From Bolinopsis microptera (taxonomy: Eukaryota; Ctenophora; Tentaculata; Lobata; Bolinopsidae): a stretch of DNA of 64,000 nt. The notes beneath the pieces were generated by a model, which did not search any database, was not told where the DNA came from, and saw nothing but the letters and a program-made list of their open reading frames with translations. Of this stretch, positions 54,701 to 64,000 are shown piece by piece. The stretch covers positions 18,119,669 to 18,183,668 of the forward strand of contig NC_087072.1 of NCBI RefSeq assembly GCF_026151205.1. Reading direction: 5' to 3'. The position numbers and the translations under genes were made by a program. The stretch's first letter is position 1. The number at the start of each line of letters is the position of its first letter.

Positions 54701-56250
54701 CTACAATCGTGGGACTGACCTGATAGCGCAGAAGTTACGACGACAATGGCATCTCATGTCGTGGGAAGGGCAGGACTCCAACTTTCTACCTGAAAAATGG
54801 GGAAATGTTAGACTATCATTCAAGAATCTAATGAAAGAGTTAAATCTGATGAATTAATTCTGACAAATTGGAGAATATTCGTCAAATTTTGAATGCGATT
54901 TAATTTTTAAAGTAAGATTCACTTAAACATTCCTGAGGAATGCAATGGCATAATTAAATCAATCCCAAGACGGTTATTTTTAGTAAAACATTCAAGAGTA
55001 AAGTCATTGTTTAACTCTGGTTAATTCTGGTTCGCTCGTTCACAGAATATAACTACCACGGACATATCTTATGATGATGATCTAGAAACATATAAACTTC
55101 GAACACTTGATAGATGCAATAGAGAGAATTCCTAAGACAATGACTCATTGGGGAAGTCCAATTTTACGCAAAGTTAGGAAGAAGGCTGAGACGATGAGAA
55201 CCGATTTAAGAGAGAATTTGTCAAAAATACAAAGTTTAATCCTAAGGAGAATGCTCTATTATACTGCGGTTTAAGTCGATCTGTTAATTAGTGGGTGTAT
55301 TATGTGAACCAACATATTTAAAATTAGTGCTCAGAGCATCGTCTATTTGTCCCTGGGAAGGTGCTGATCTCAAACATTTGAAGGGTGAAAGTGTCAGGAT
55401 ACGTAACTGACCTAGCTTTTTTCAAGTTAAAACTTTATTATCCACAAAACTCTCTCACCATTCAATAAGCTAAGATAACCGCTACTTAATACTTTTGACC
55501 GCATTCGCAAAATCATCAGTCTCAGTGCATAAAATTCGCATTTCATGAAATATTTTGACCATCATTAAGCAGTGTTTAAAAGAACACAAAACTGAATATC
55601 TAAATATTATGAACTATTTAAAAGAACATAATGAAAAAACTTAAACTTCCGTACTCATAATCACACTTAATTCGACGGACACTGAGCTCAGTGTCTGTAA
55701 AATTAAGTTTGATCACGGAATTTTAGCGGAGACAGATCTGACATAACTTACATCGTGGGAGCGACCTTAAGTCTTTGAAGTCGACGTAGTTCTCACAGTT
55801 GTTATGGGCACTGAAGTGCTCTAAACATTCACAAGACATGTGTTTAATGTTGGAGGAGTAGGTCTTGCAACCTTGCTGCCGCGTGAACTCCCAATCTTCT
55901 ATTTCGTTTGATTCTGGGACGAGTTTGGAGATGATTTGTGAAATGATCTGATAAATTCCATACCACTGATCTAAGTAATGGCTAAAGATTAATGAAATCC
56001 TGTGTCTGGAACTCGGAACATCAATATATCAACAGATTAATGTAATGAACTTATCAGCCATTAAGTAATAACCCGGTTACAGGTATCACTTTTATTAGAC
56101 ACACTGTGATACAACCAGATCAAGATGCAAAAGACAAACTATAATCATAAAACTCAAGTTACCTTTGCCATTGTGGTCCTTTCCTTTGAAAATGGGGGCC
56201 GCCAAACCCAGTAAATAACCTGACAACACCAGGTATACTCTCAAACCCAT
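54701..56250 (-). CDS. Small secreted cysteine-rich protein (112 aa)
   Basis: Three exons on the minus strand: 56250-56163, 55913-55752 and 54789-54701, all GT-AG, with phases agreeing. The N terminus is a signal peptide (MGLRVYLVLSGYLLGLAAP). The mature part has nine Cys in what look like two related halves: GCKTYSSNIKHMSCECLEHF and RCRKLESCPSHDMRCHCRRNF, each with an H-x-M-x-C-x-C core. Nothing else is recognisable; it could be a secreted ligand, a defence peptide or a matrix protein. The odd Cys count hints at a dimer or at a further exon. If the exon-2 donor is not used, the frame reads on to a stop at 55723, giving a 93-aa variant (92 residues plus one depending on the junction). It lies upstream of, and on the same strand as, the 805-aa surface protein. 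Confidence 0.65.
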
Positions 56251-57680
56251 ATCTTTACTCGTGTACAGAGTCTCTGATATCTCGTTACTAGGTTACTAAT
56301 TAATCTGTATATCAGGATACTGGGCTAGTTACTTAGTAACTCCACTCGTAACTAGGTTACCGATTTCATCCTGCTATTGAGATTTGTTGTCAACAAACAT
56401 TTCACTTGTCACTCTTTACCGACTACGTTATGTATGAAAGTTATAGTGTAAATTTCCTATAACTCGCCATGAAAATACAATTATAACAAGACTGTTTTTG
56501 ATTTACAAAGTGTAGGAGTCACTGTCAGTATAATCACTAAAGCCCAACCTATCACATCCATCAATAGACATATCAATAGGGTTCAAGGACAAAGAAATGA
56601 TAACAAAAAACCCCAAGAAAAGCTCCACTCAGGAAAGACGATAATGACAAAAATGTATCGAATTCCTAAAGCTAAGGTACGAGACCAGTGTTTAAAGAAG
56701 CTTCTGGCCGGCACAAAGTGGAAAGCCTCAACGTAGTTAGAGCTGGAGTCGAACTATAAGTATACTGACATATCTAAAGCTGGTTCCTAAACCTTAGTCC
56801 TGGATGTGATGACTCATATTCAGCCTAATTTTATCACATCCTTATGTCTAGGAGTGCAGGGGAGTCGGTAGTTTCCCTGAAATTTCCCCCACATTCTTGT
56901 ACACACAGACGTTTTATCATATTGTTCAACATTCGTAATACTTTACATATTTTACCCGCCAGATTCGCCAGAACTGCTTCTCGGGCTTGATGAGGTAGAG
57001 TGTAGACAGAATGAGGGCCGTCTTAAAAAAGGTCTCCAAACAGATCACTTTTCTTACTAATAATAATACTACGGATGTCCCCAGTCAGTCCCCAGTCAGT
57101 AACCTTGCACGTGCCGAATCAAACGCATCTTTGCAATCTATGTTAAACATCAGGGCTGGAATATATCATGGGTTTCAGGTCATGAAGTTGAACGCCTTTT
57201 GAAATCATTCGTAAACAAAGCAAGAAATAATCAGGTTAGCGGGGGCTTTCCGGTGCAATCCATGGGAATTGGGATATCGAACTGCGAAATGACAAAAACC
57301 CAAAAGAAGACAAATTCACTAACAAAACTTCAAACAAAGTAATTATTATAATACGTGCCGGATGGCCAATTTCGATCACGCCGTGATGTCAGCAAATAGA
57401 TCAAATTCCAAGAATTTTAAACTAAATAGAAATTTGACACTGTAGGAGTTAGGAATGATAATGTATAGTGAAGTTAGCGTGGCTGTGGGGCTCGGCCCAG
57501 CCCCTGTGCCTACATAGTATCACATATCCCAAAATACCTCTCTTTATCGTAATAGAATACAGTAAAATATATTAATATTTACGATCACGGATGCAGATTT
57601 AACATAGGGAGAAGCACAGCAGGTAGACTCACTTGAGAAGTGACGAATGGCAATGCATTTTAGGGCACTTATTCTAACCA
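56251..57680. other. Intergenic, no gene I can support
   Basis: Contains the upstream region of the small secreted protein. A 63-codon plus-strand ORF at 57011-57202 has no recognisable features and no clear splice context, so I do not call it a gene. Confidence 0.4.
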
Positions 57681-57684
57681 TAAG

Positions 57685-57790
57685 TCACGTGAAGCGCTAC
57701 CAAGTCGCTGATTGGTCACCCAGTCGACCTAACCGGGCTGGGATTGGTTGACAACTCAGGGTGAGGTTAGCTGGGCGCTAACCGTTTCCT
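57685..57790. promoter_or_regulatory. CCAAT-box and E-box region
   Basis: Two ATTGG (inverted CCAAT) boxes at 57711 and 57743 lie near a CACGTG (about 57,687) in a GC-richer patch. This resembles a proximal promoter, but no gene start can be tied to it. Confidence 0.35.
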
Positions 57791-58145
57791 CATCCCCTGA
57801 TTTTAGTATGTAATCAGCGACACTAGAGACTGTAATGCATTGCACTAGGCTACCCGTAGTGCTGAGGTTACAACATGTCACAATATATTGGTTAGGAGAA
57901 TTGTGGTGTATACATTGCCGAGTTATCGAAATGTCACGGTGGGCAAAAGTCGGAGAAAGTTAAGCTATCACCAATGCCGTAAATATTTCCTAACTGATAG
58001 CAAAATCTTCGTAACTCCTAATTTATAGAATAAAAAATGAAAAGATATGAAAAATTAATATCTAAACTCCGCTCTTATCAACAATCCATAATATTAAAGG
58101 AAGAGATTACCTATGTCAGGGCGGCTCTGACGTATTATTTTTTCA

Positions 58146-58345
58146 TCGGCCGATTAAAATGTTGGGTAAAAAGTCGGGTAAAAGTGAACAATGCCATATT
58201 AGGTTGATATTATCTATGTTTTCTCCTCTTGTAGGTTTATTTCTAAAGTAATAATAATAGTGGAAGATAGAATTCTCAATTTGTATCGACCAAATATGGT
58301 ATTGTTCAAATGTTTTCCCAACTAACCTTCCAATCTACTGTTGAA
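58146..58345. mobile_element. ~200-bp degenerate TIR element (CATCGGCCGATTAAAA)
   Basis: CATCGGCCGATTAAAATGTT at 58146 and the inverted, diverged AACCTTCCAATCTACTGTTG near 58,345 form the ends, with an inner pair AATGCCATATTAGG / AATATGGTATTG. A second copy in the opposite orientation lies at 60418-60632. Confidence 0.5.
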
Positions 58346-58849
58346 GACACACAGACACACAGACGTTAAGATGACTTTAATCTCTTAGGGGTATTAAGTT
58401 TGGCTGCGCTGATATTTTAGATGATCGAAGCGGATGGAAAAACTGTTCAACAGAATATTCAATGCCAAACTTGTCGATGCATGTTGTGTATTCTCTCTTT
58501 CTTTCAGTAATTACTAAAAAAGTAAGCCTACACCTAGCTAGAGGACAATATAGAGGTAGCATCTATCATTTATATGATATTAACCTATTATCTTTTCATC
58601 CAACCCTTCAATATGAAAACACATATACGGCATCTCCTAAAAATGATATTTTCAAAAGAAAACCTGTTATCGACGGCTGTCAAATAACTAAGCAAAGAGA
58701 AATGGTTGTCAGATGAAAACTTGAATATTTGAACAACAGAAGCAAGACACCAACTGTGACCCAGGACAAAGCCCCTTTGTTTCACAATAAGATCCTTGTT
58801 GACTTGATCAGACAATGAGCATGCTCTCTCAGGAAACCCTGACATTTAC

Positions 58850-58980
58850 CCATTGGTAGTTTACATTCCCTCTTCTCTTCCTATTGGCTAGCGACTCTAA
58901 ACCGAGCAATCTTATTGGCTAGCGACCACAAATCGAGTAATCTTATTGGCTGGTGACTCTAAACCGAACAGTCGTATTGA
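58850..58980. repeat. 31-bp tandem repeat carrying ATTGG (CCAAT) boxes
   Basis: Three copies of a 31-base unit TATTGGCTAGCGACTCTAAA (58882, 58913, 58944, with variants) follow one more ATTGG at 58852. Each unit presents one inverted CCAAT core on the same helical face about three turns apart. This could bind NF-Y. No transcript start is evident, so it is reported as a repeat. Confidence 0.7.
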
Positions 58981-60417
58981 ATAGTCGTTCCGGATGACGA
59001 AGCCTTTGTTTCAAACTTAACTCGAAGGAAGATGGTTGTTTCCACCATTGTATTTTTTTTATGAATGTGCTCAGCAGACTTAAATAATTAATTGACTAAA
59101 ATTACAGTACGTTAAAAATTAACTGTACTTGTATGTGCGGTAAAAAGAACTCATTTATGAAATTTGCGAACTAAAAAAAACCTGCCAAAAGCAAGAGCAA
59201 CAGGGGCATGCCAAGTATAAAAAATAAGCAATTAGCTGAATACGGTTGGAATTTCAAACATGTTATGCCACTCCTCTGCCATGCTTCTGTCGTCGACATA
59301 TACTACAGAACGACTGCCTCTAACATGATGAGCAGGCCGTTGTAAGTGATGATAGGAAATGAAACAGAATGGCGCTTGGCGTTGAGAAATAGAGACAAAT
59401 AGAAACCATTTTTCAACTGGCTGGCTATTTCCATGCCACATTCATCGAATGGAGAGTGAAATAACAATAGCTAACTATTTGTCACGGATAATAATAAGTT
59501 ACAGATTGGATTGTAACCACTGCAGAGATTGCAAGCGCACTTTCTTCCACATTCTGCAAATTGCCTGCGAATTATCTGAATCAACTTGGAAATAGATTCA
59601 ACAAAAGAGAAAACAAGATTTTAAAATATTCCAGTCTGCTTCTTGATATGCACATTGAAACTGAGAACATCCTAAAACTGAACACAATTTCCGATATTGA
59701 ATACCAATTAAATTGAGCAGTTAGAAGAACAAATCCGAGCAAGGTATTGTTTTCACCATTTTACCCACTTCCTTGCCACACTATTTAAACGGTATAAAAT
59801 ATAACGATTTAAAAAGGTTACGACTAAATGTCAGGTCAATAAACATGTTTTAAATTCTAACAAATTATTTCAAACTACTGCTTTAAGTCACTTTATATGC
59901 AAAAATGACTTCCCCATACGATTATATAGTTAGAGCATAAATGTTTTCTGGGAACTAATTAGCCATGAGCATTTCTCAATAGTCCCGGGAACCACCCCAA
60001 AGAGTGGCTTGCAAAGGTAGATCTGATGGACACAACCAGCTAGAGCATATTTTCTCCAGGCGCTCTAATAGCAAATCAAAAAATTTAATTGAAGTGCGTT
60101 ATATTTTGGGTTAGAAAGGTCACAGATTTCGATATTGGTGCAAAATGTTCGCAATGGCATAATTATTTACAACATATCAAGCAACATATGCCCTAAATGC
60201 TTATTTTTAGAATTATAGGCGAAATAATAGAGACAAAAAATGCAATTTATGCCTTTTTTGTGAAAAATATTATTTAAGTGGTTATATTATCTACATCTAT
60301 GCTTCACTCAAATATTAAATCATCTCCCAAACTTTTGAGCATAATTTTCATTCATAACCTGATTCCCCTTGCTAAGAGATAAGCCATCTTAGCCCATACA
60401 TATCTTTATTAGTCGAA
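58981..60417. other. Intergenic, no gene seen
   Basis: A 69-codon minus-strand ORF at 59232-59441 contains the peptide VVYVDDRSM, which resembles the YxDD core of a reverse transcriptase, but nothing around it supports that. No other feature seen. Confidence 0.35.
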
Positions 60418-60632
60418 TGAAAGGTTGTTAAAAAGTCAGCTAAAATACGTTTGAAAAGTACCGTATATTTGGCCGGTATGTGGATTATCTCTTCCATCAT
60501 TTTATAACTTTAAAAGTAAACCTGTACGTAACAAGAGGATACTATATAGATAATATCAACCTATTATGGTATTGATCAATCGTATTTTTTGCCGACTTTC
60601 CAACCAACCTTTTAATCGGCCGATGGAGAAAC
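60418..60632. mobile_element. Second copy of the 58146 TIR element family, inverted
   Basis: The right end, CCTTTTAATCGGCCGATGG (about 60,610-60,630), and the inner GATAATATCAACCTATTATG (about 60,550) match 58146-58250 in inverted orientation at roughly 75-80 percent by eye. Confidence 0.5.
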
Positions 60633-60763
60633 ATTTACGTTAAGTACTAAAAGTAGGTTAATGCTACGCGTGTTTTAAATGCCCGTAAAGAATGCCCTCC
60701 TACCAGATAAAATTGTCATACTACCAACGACAGAAGGGAGTACACTCTGAGCAAACTATGAGG

Positions 60764-61287
60764 GGGGGGGGTCCAAGGGGAACTTTGGGGAACTTTGGGA
60801 AAGTCCCCCAAGATTTCTGAAGTTCCCCAAAAAAAAGTTCCCCAAAACTCCCCAAAGTTCCCCAAAATTCCCCAAAATTATTCAAAATTATTCAAAATTA
60901 TTCAAAATTATTCAAAATTATTCAAAATTATTCAAAATTATTCAAAATTATTCAAAATTTCTCTAATATACATTAATACCCATTAATGTTAACATGTAAC
61001 ATGTAACATGTTATTATAATGTATAATCTTAACTTACTTGTTGATACTTGCAGCATGATAATTTTTTTGGCATGATAATTTTTTTGGGGAACTTTGGGGA
61101 ACTTTGGGAAATTTTGGGGAACTTTCTGAAGTTCCCCAAAAAAAAGTTCCCCAAAATTCCCCAAAATTATTTGTTTCATTGATAATTTTTTGGGGAACTT
61201 TGGGAAAGTCCCCCAGGTTTCCTGAAGTTCCCCAAAAAAATAGTTCCCCAAAACTCCCCAAAGTTCCCCTTGGACCCCCCCCCCCCC
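60764..61287. mobile_element. Inverted-repeat insertion with CTATGAGG 8-bp TSD
   Basis: Poly-G then TCCAAGGGGAACTTTGGGGA at the left, and the inverted TCCCCAAAGTTCCCCTTGGA then poly-C at the right, bound 524 bases. CTATGAGG occurs on both borders (60756-60763; 61288-61295). The element landed inside the 30-bp tandem array that continues on the right. The arms are built from GGGGAACTTT units. The middle carries about eight copies of the 10-mer TTCAAAATTA (60881-60957) and a non-repeated stretch. Confidence 0.8.
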
Positions 61288-61289
61288 CT

Positions 61290-61441
61290 ATGAGGGCCGG
61301 AGTACACTCTGAGCAAACTATAAGGGCCGGAGTACACTCTGAGCAAACTATAAGGGCCGGAGTACACTCTGAGCAAACTATAAGGGCCGGAGTACACTCT
61401 GAGCAAACTATAAGGGCCGGAGTACACTCTGAGCAAACTAT
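61290..61441. repeat. 30-bp tandem repeat, five units
   Basis: Five near-identical units of TAAGGGCCGGAGTACACTCT plus GAGCAAACTA run from 61290 to 61441. A diverged unit lies on the far side of the insertion at about 60,735-60,760, showing the array predates it. Confidence 0.95.
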
Positions 61442-61497
61442 TTTTCTGGACCACGTACGCTAAATGACCCTACATTTCTCACGTGGAACAAGATAGC

Positions 61498-62927
61498 TCT
61501 CTCTCTCTCTCTCTGCATATAGCGGTCGAGCATTGAACCTCTCAAACAAGGTCTTATTGGACATTGTGCTTGCGCTTGGTCAGTAAACAATTAACATTCA
61601 TAATATATCGAATGACATAACTATGCATTTTGTCATTTCTGATACATATGATTATCAAGTTGAAATTTATTTGAAATATATTAAAAAAGACTGAACATTA
61701 GAACATATAATGGTAAATATTTACAACTTTAACACCGGCTGTAATCATGTGTTAATCTTTTAAACATTTATTTTAAAGTTTTGTTGACGACGTTCTAAAG
61801 TAGGTGGGGTTGATAATATATTCAGCATGTCGATTGTTAAATTGTTACGGAATGATGCAAACAACTGGAGTTGGCAATAGCCTTTCATATATTTTTCGTA
61901 CTAGAGTACGTGTCTAACTATAGTACGTGTACTCGTGGTTATTGTTAAAATAAAGATATATTATGTTCTATTATTATTATATATAAAGATGCTTCTTATC
62001 TCAAAAAGGGACGGTCGACGAGGATTGGAATTCATATAACCTTACCTATCCACTAACTCAATAAATGTTATCAGTTGAGGTTGGGAAATTAGTTTAAACT
62101 GTCATAATATTATGAACCAAGAAACGTCGTTAAAACTTGACAGTTTCACTGCTGAGCTGAGGCGATAGTCGCTCCTGATTTTAAATAGTAGGCCGTCTAG
62201 GCTTAACTAAATATAAACATAATGTGTTTACCACACTGATTTGATTTGAAACATTTCAAATAGTACAGAAGGTACATTAAGTCATACATTAAAACAAATC
62301 GTGGCGACAAAGTGTGGTCAGATTAACTGGATAGTCGTCAGGAACTAATAAAACAATTATAGTCACAACTTGACTGGGCAAACCTATAACATCCAAATTA
62401 AAGCACAAGTGCTCCAGAATCTGGCTCCTAAGAAAAACTTACTATGAAGGTGTTGGTTTTATTATTATGATTATTTAGCATTCATTGCATGTTATGTAAG
62501 TGTAATGAAATCATTCCTATGTGGCGTTATGTTATTATTATAAATTTACGACAGCATTTTGTTACCAGAAATAATAAATTCAAATCGATGGCATTGTTTA
62601 GGAGATATCTACTTCGAATGAAAAGAAAGCAACCGCCGAATCAAAGCCAAGAAATTAGAAATTACACTAAATTTCAAACAAAAAGATACTGATTTCATAA
62701 GACTTTTTCTGGCCACAGCTACGATTCTAATCAATCGGAGACTACGAGAAATTTAATTAATTGAAGGAATGAATTGTTGCCGCTGCTTGGCTGCAGTAAA
62801 ATTAAGTATAATTAAACGTTAACGGCGGTAATTAACTGCCCAGTCCTTGATGCTCAGTAGCTCGCTCAAACGGACGAATGTTGAGCAAGCGAGTAAATCA
62901 ATCAAGATCTCGTCTAGTAGCATTAGC
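61498..62927. other. Intergenic, no gene seen
   Basis: A short (CT)n run is at 61498-61514. A 67-codon plus-strand ORF at 62489-62692 has no recognisable domain. Nothing else supported. Confidence 0.4.
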
Positions 62928-62969
62928 AACACACACACACACACATACACACGCACACACACACACAAC
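62928..62969. repeat. (CA)n microsatellite
   Basis: About 40 bases of CA repeats with a few interruptions (CATACACACG). Confidence 0.9.
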
Positions 62970-63639
62970 ACACAGACAAAACATCATGTGTTCTAGTAAG
63001 TAACATTATTTCATCTAGCTGTGATATAAATCGCTTTTGTAATCATAATATCCTGATCACAGCGATATTCAGCTGGCAACTTTACTCTAAATATTTACTC
63101 TAAATAAATTTATTCAAACTAACCAATGTTGTCCACCGTGGGAATTTGGGAGGATGAGTTTAGTTAATTTGTTCATTTTCATTTCTCTATCGTTTACGTG
63201 AGGTCAGAGAAAATGTGACTAGAAAGTTACTCCTCTTACAAACTTTAGCCGAGTAAACATATTGAGAGTAGTTATTTTAGTTAAGCTACTCATAGTTCCA
63301 CTTAATCATATGAAATCTCTAATCTCTTAGAATAAGTGCTGGCCATTACCCAGATTCTCTCTGTTACCGCAGTAGAACTAAAGACGAGATATAAACAAAT
63401 TAGTCCATATATTTTAGGAAACAAGAGATATATATATTAGGAAACAAGAGATACAATTTTGAACGTGAATTCCAAAAGTCAAAATACACATTTCCCCGTG
63501 TGATAAACTAAGCTCACGAGTCCTTGTTTCTCAGAACGCGTATTAAGTGATGATGTAGCTTGGGATGTGTTGCGAAATGTTAACTAAGTACGATCTGGTT
63601 TAGCATTAATTGATCTATTTGTATTTAAACTGGTCGAAT

Positions 63640-63850
63640 GTTCGGGAAAACTTACTGAGTCCAAATTCGAACAAACTAACTGAGTACACATATCTATTTG
63701 AACACTAACTGAGTGAAAAATCATCAAAAATAGTCGAGTGCAACTTTATCAAATCTGACAGAGTTTAAATGCTAATAACCCAATTTAGCTGAGTACTTAT
63801 CTATTAAAGCTAACTGGGTGATGTTTCAATGAAACTGCCGGAGTGCAATC
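63640..63850. repeat. Degenerate repeat with AACTGAGT core
   Basis: Variants of AACTGAGT recur about seven times at 30-45-base spacing (63,654; 63,680; 63,707; 63,734; 63,757; 63,800; 63,838), often followed by an AT-rich stretch. It is an old, decayed tandem repeat. Other DNA from 62,970 to 64,000 shows no gene. Confidence 0.5.
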
Positions 63851-64000
63851 TTACTTAACCAAGCTGAACATGAATTCAATCAATCTGTCCAGAGCATATA
63901 ACGTAGCAAGGCCAGTTGGCCGGTCTTTGGTAAACGAGCATTACTTAGCAATTAAACTTTTAAAGATAAACAGATAGGGATGGTAGTAAGCGCAAGGAAC

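Noticed and set aside
57011-57202. 63-codon plus-strand ORF as a gene
   Set aside because: No domain, signal peptide or supported splice sites; the length is within chance expectation.
59232-59441. VVYVDDRSM peptide as a reverse transcriptase fragment
   Set aside because: Only a YxDD-like core is present; neighbouring RT motifs are missing and the ORF is short.

Overview
This is nuclear DNA from a multicellular animal, almost certainly an invertebrate. It is AT-rich, its genes carry many GT-AG introns, and it holds conserved animal proteins (CCDC47, an epsinR/CLINT1 orthologue, an FBXO31-like F-box protein, a PH-Btk protein). A degenerate TTAGGG-type tract lies near the left edge, and a large share of the window is cut-and-paste or fold-back repeats. 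I cannot name the phylum. Exon coordinates were worked out by hand from splice sites. For every spliced gene the exon phases close into one open frame.

Layout. 1-1,020: degenerate telomere-like and tandem repeats. 2,808-5,061 (-): a five-exon, 256-residue protein made of a PH domain plus a Btk zinc motif and a Ser/acid-rich tail, with no kinase or RasGAP domain. 6,336-6,761: a near-perfect inverted-repeat element. 7,079-13,180 (-): five-exon CCDC47, whose 3.9-kb last intron holds a minisatellite and a long (GA)n tract. 14,096-15,442 (-): a single-exon FBXO31-like F-box gene. 16,720-23,558: two nested terminal-inverted-repeat (TIR) elements, each with its own family of repeated subterminal motifs on both sides, and a LINE reverse transcriptase inside the inner one. 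24,170-25,000: a Harbinger-like MITE and palindromic repeats. 26,123-32,504: a 6.4-kb fold-back element with arms of about 2 kb and a 6-bp target duplication, carrying tRNA-like segments.

33,567-45,082 (+): the 14-exon CLINT1/epsinR orthologue (676 aa), with several MITEs in its introns and a polyadenylation signal at 45,697. Convergent to it, 46,344-53,392 (-) encodes a 16-exon, 805-residue protein with a signal peptide, Cys-rich GCC2/GCC3-like modules and a C-terminal hydrophobic tail typical of a GPI-anchor signal. Upstream of that gene, 54,701-56,250 (-) encodes a 112-residue secreted Cys-rich protein, with a dense CRE/E-box cluster between the two. 56,300-64,000 has no gene I can support; it holds CCAAT-rich tandem repeats, MITEs, an 8-bp-TSD insertion inside a 30-bp tandem array, and microsatellites.

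The genes do not form a pathway. CCDC47 (ER membrane), CLINT1 (TGN/endosome clathrin coats), FBXO31-like (SCF ubiquitin ligase) and the PH-Btk protein (phosphoinositide binding) are housekeeping or signalling genes. The two adjacent secreted proteins at 46-56 kb look lineage-specific. The most unusual content is the nested TIR elements, the fold-back element, the kinase-less PH-Btk protein and the two unrecognised extracellular proteins.
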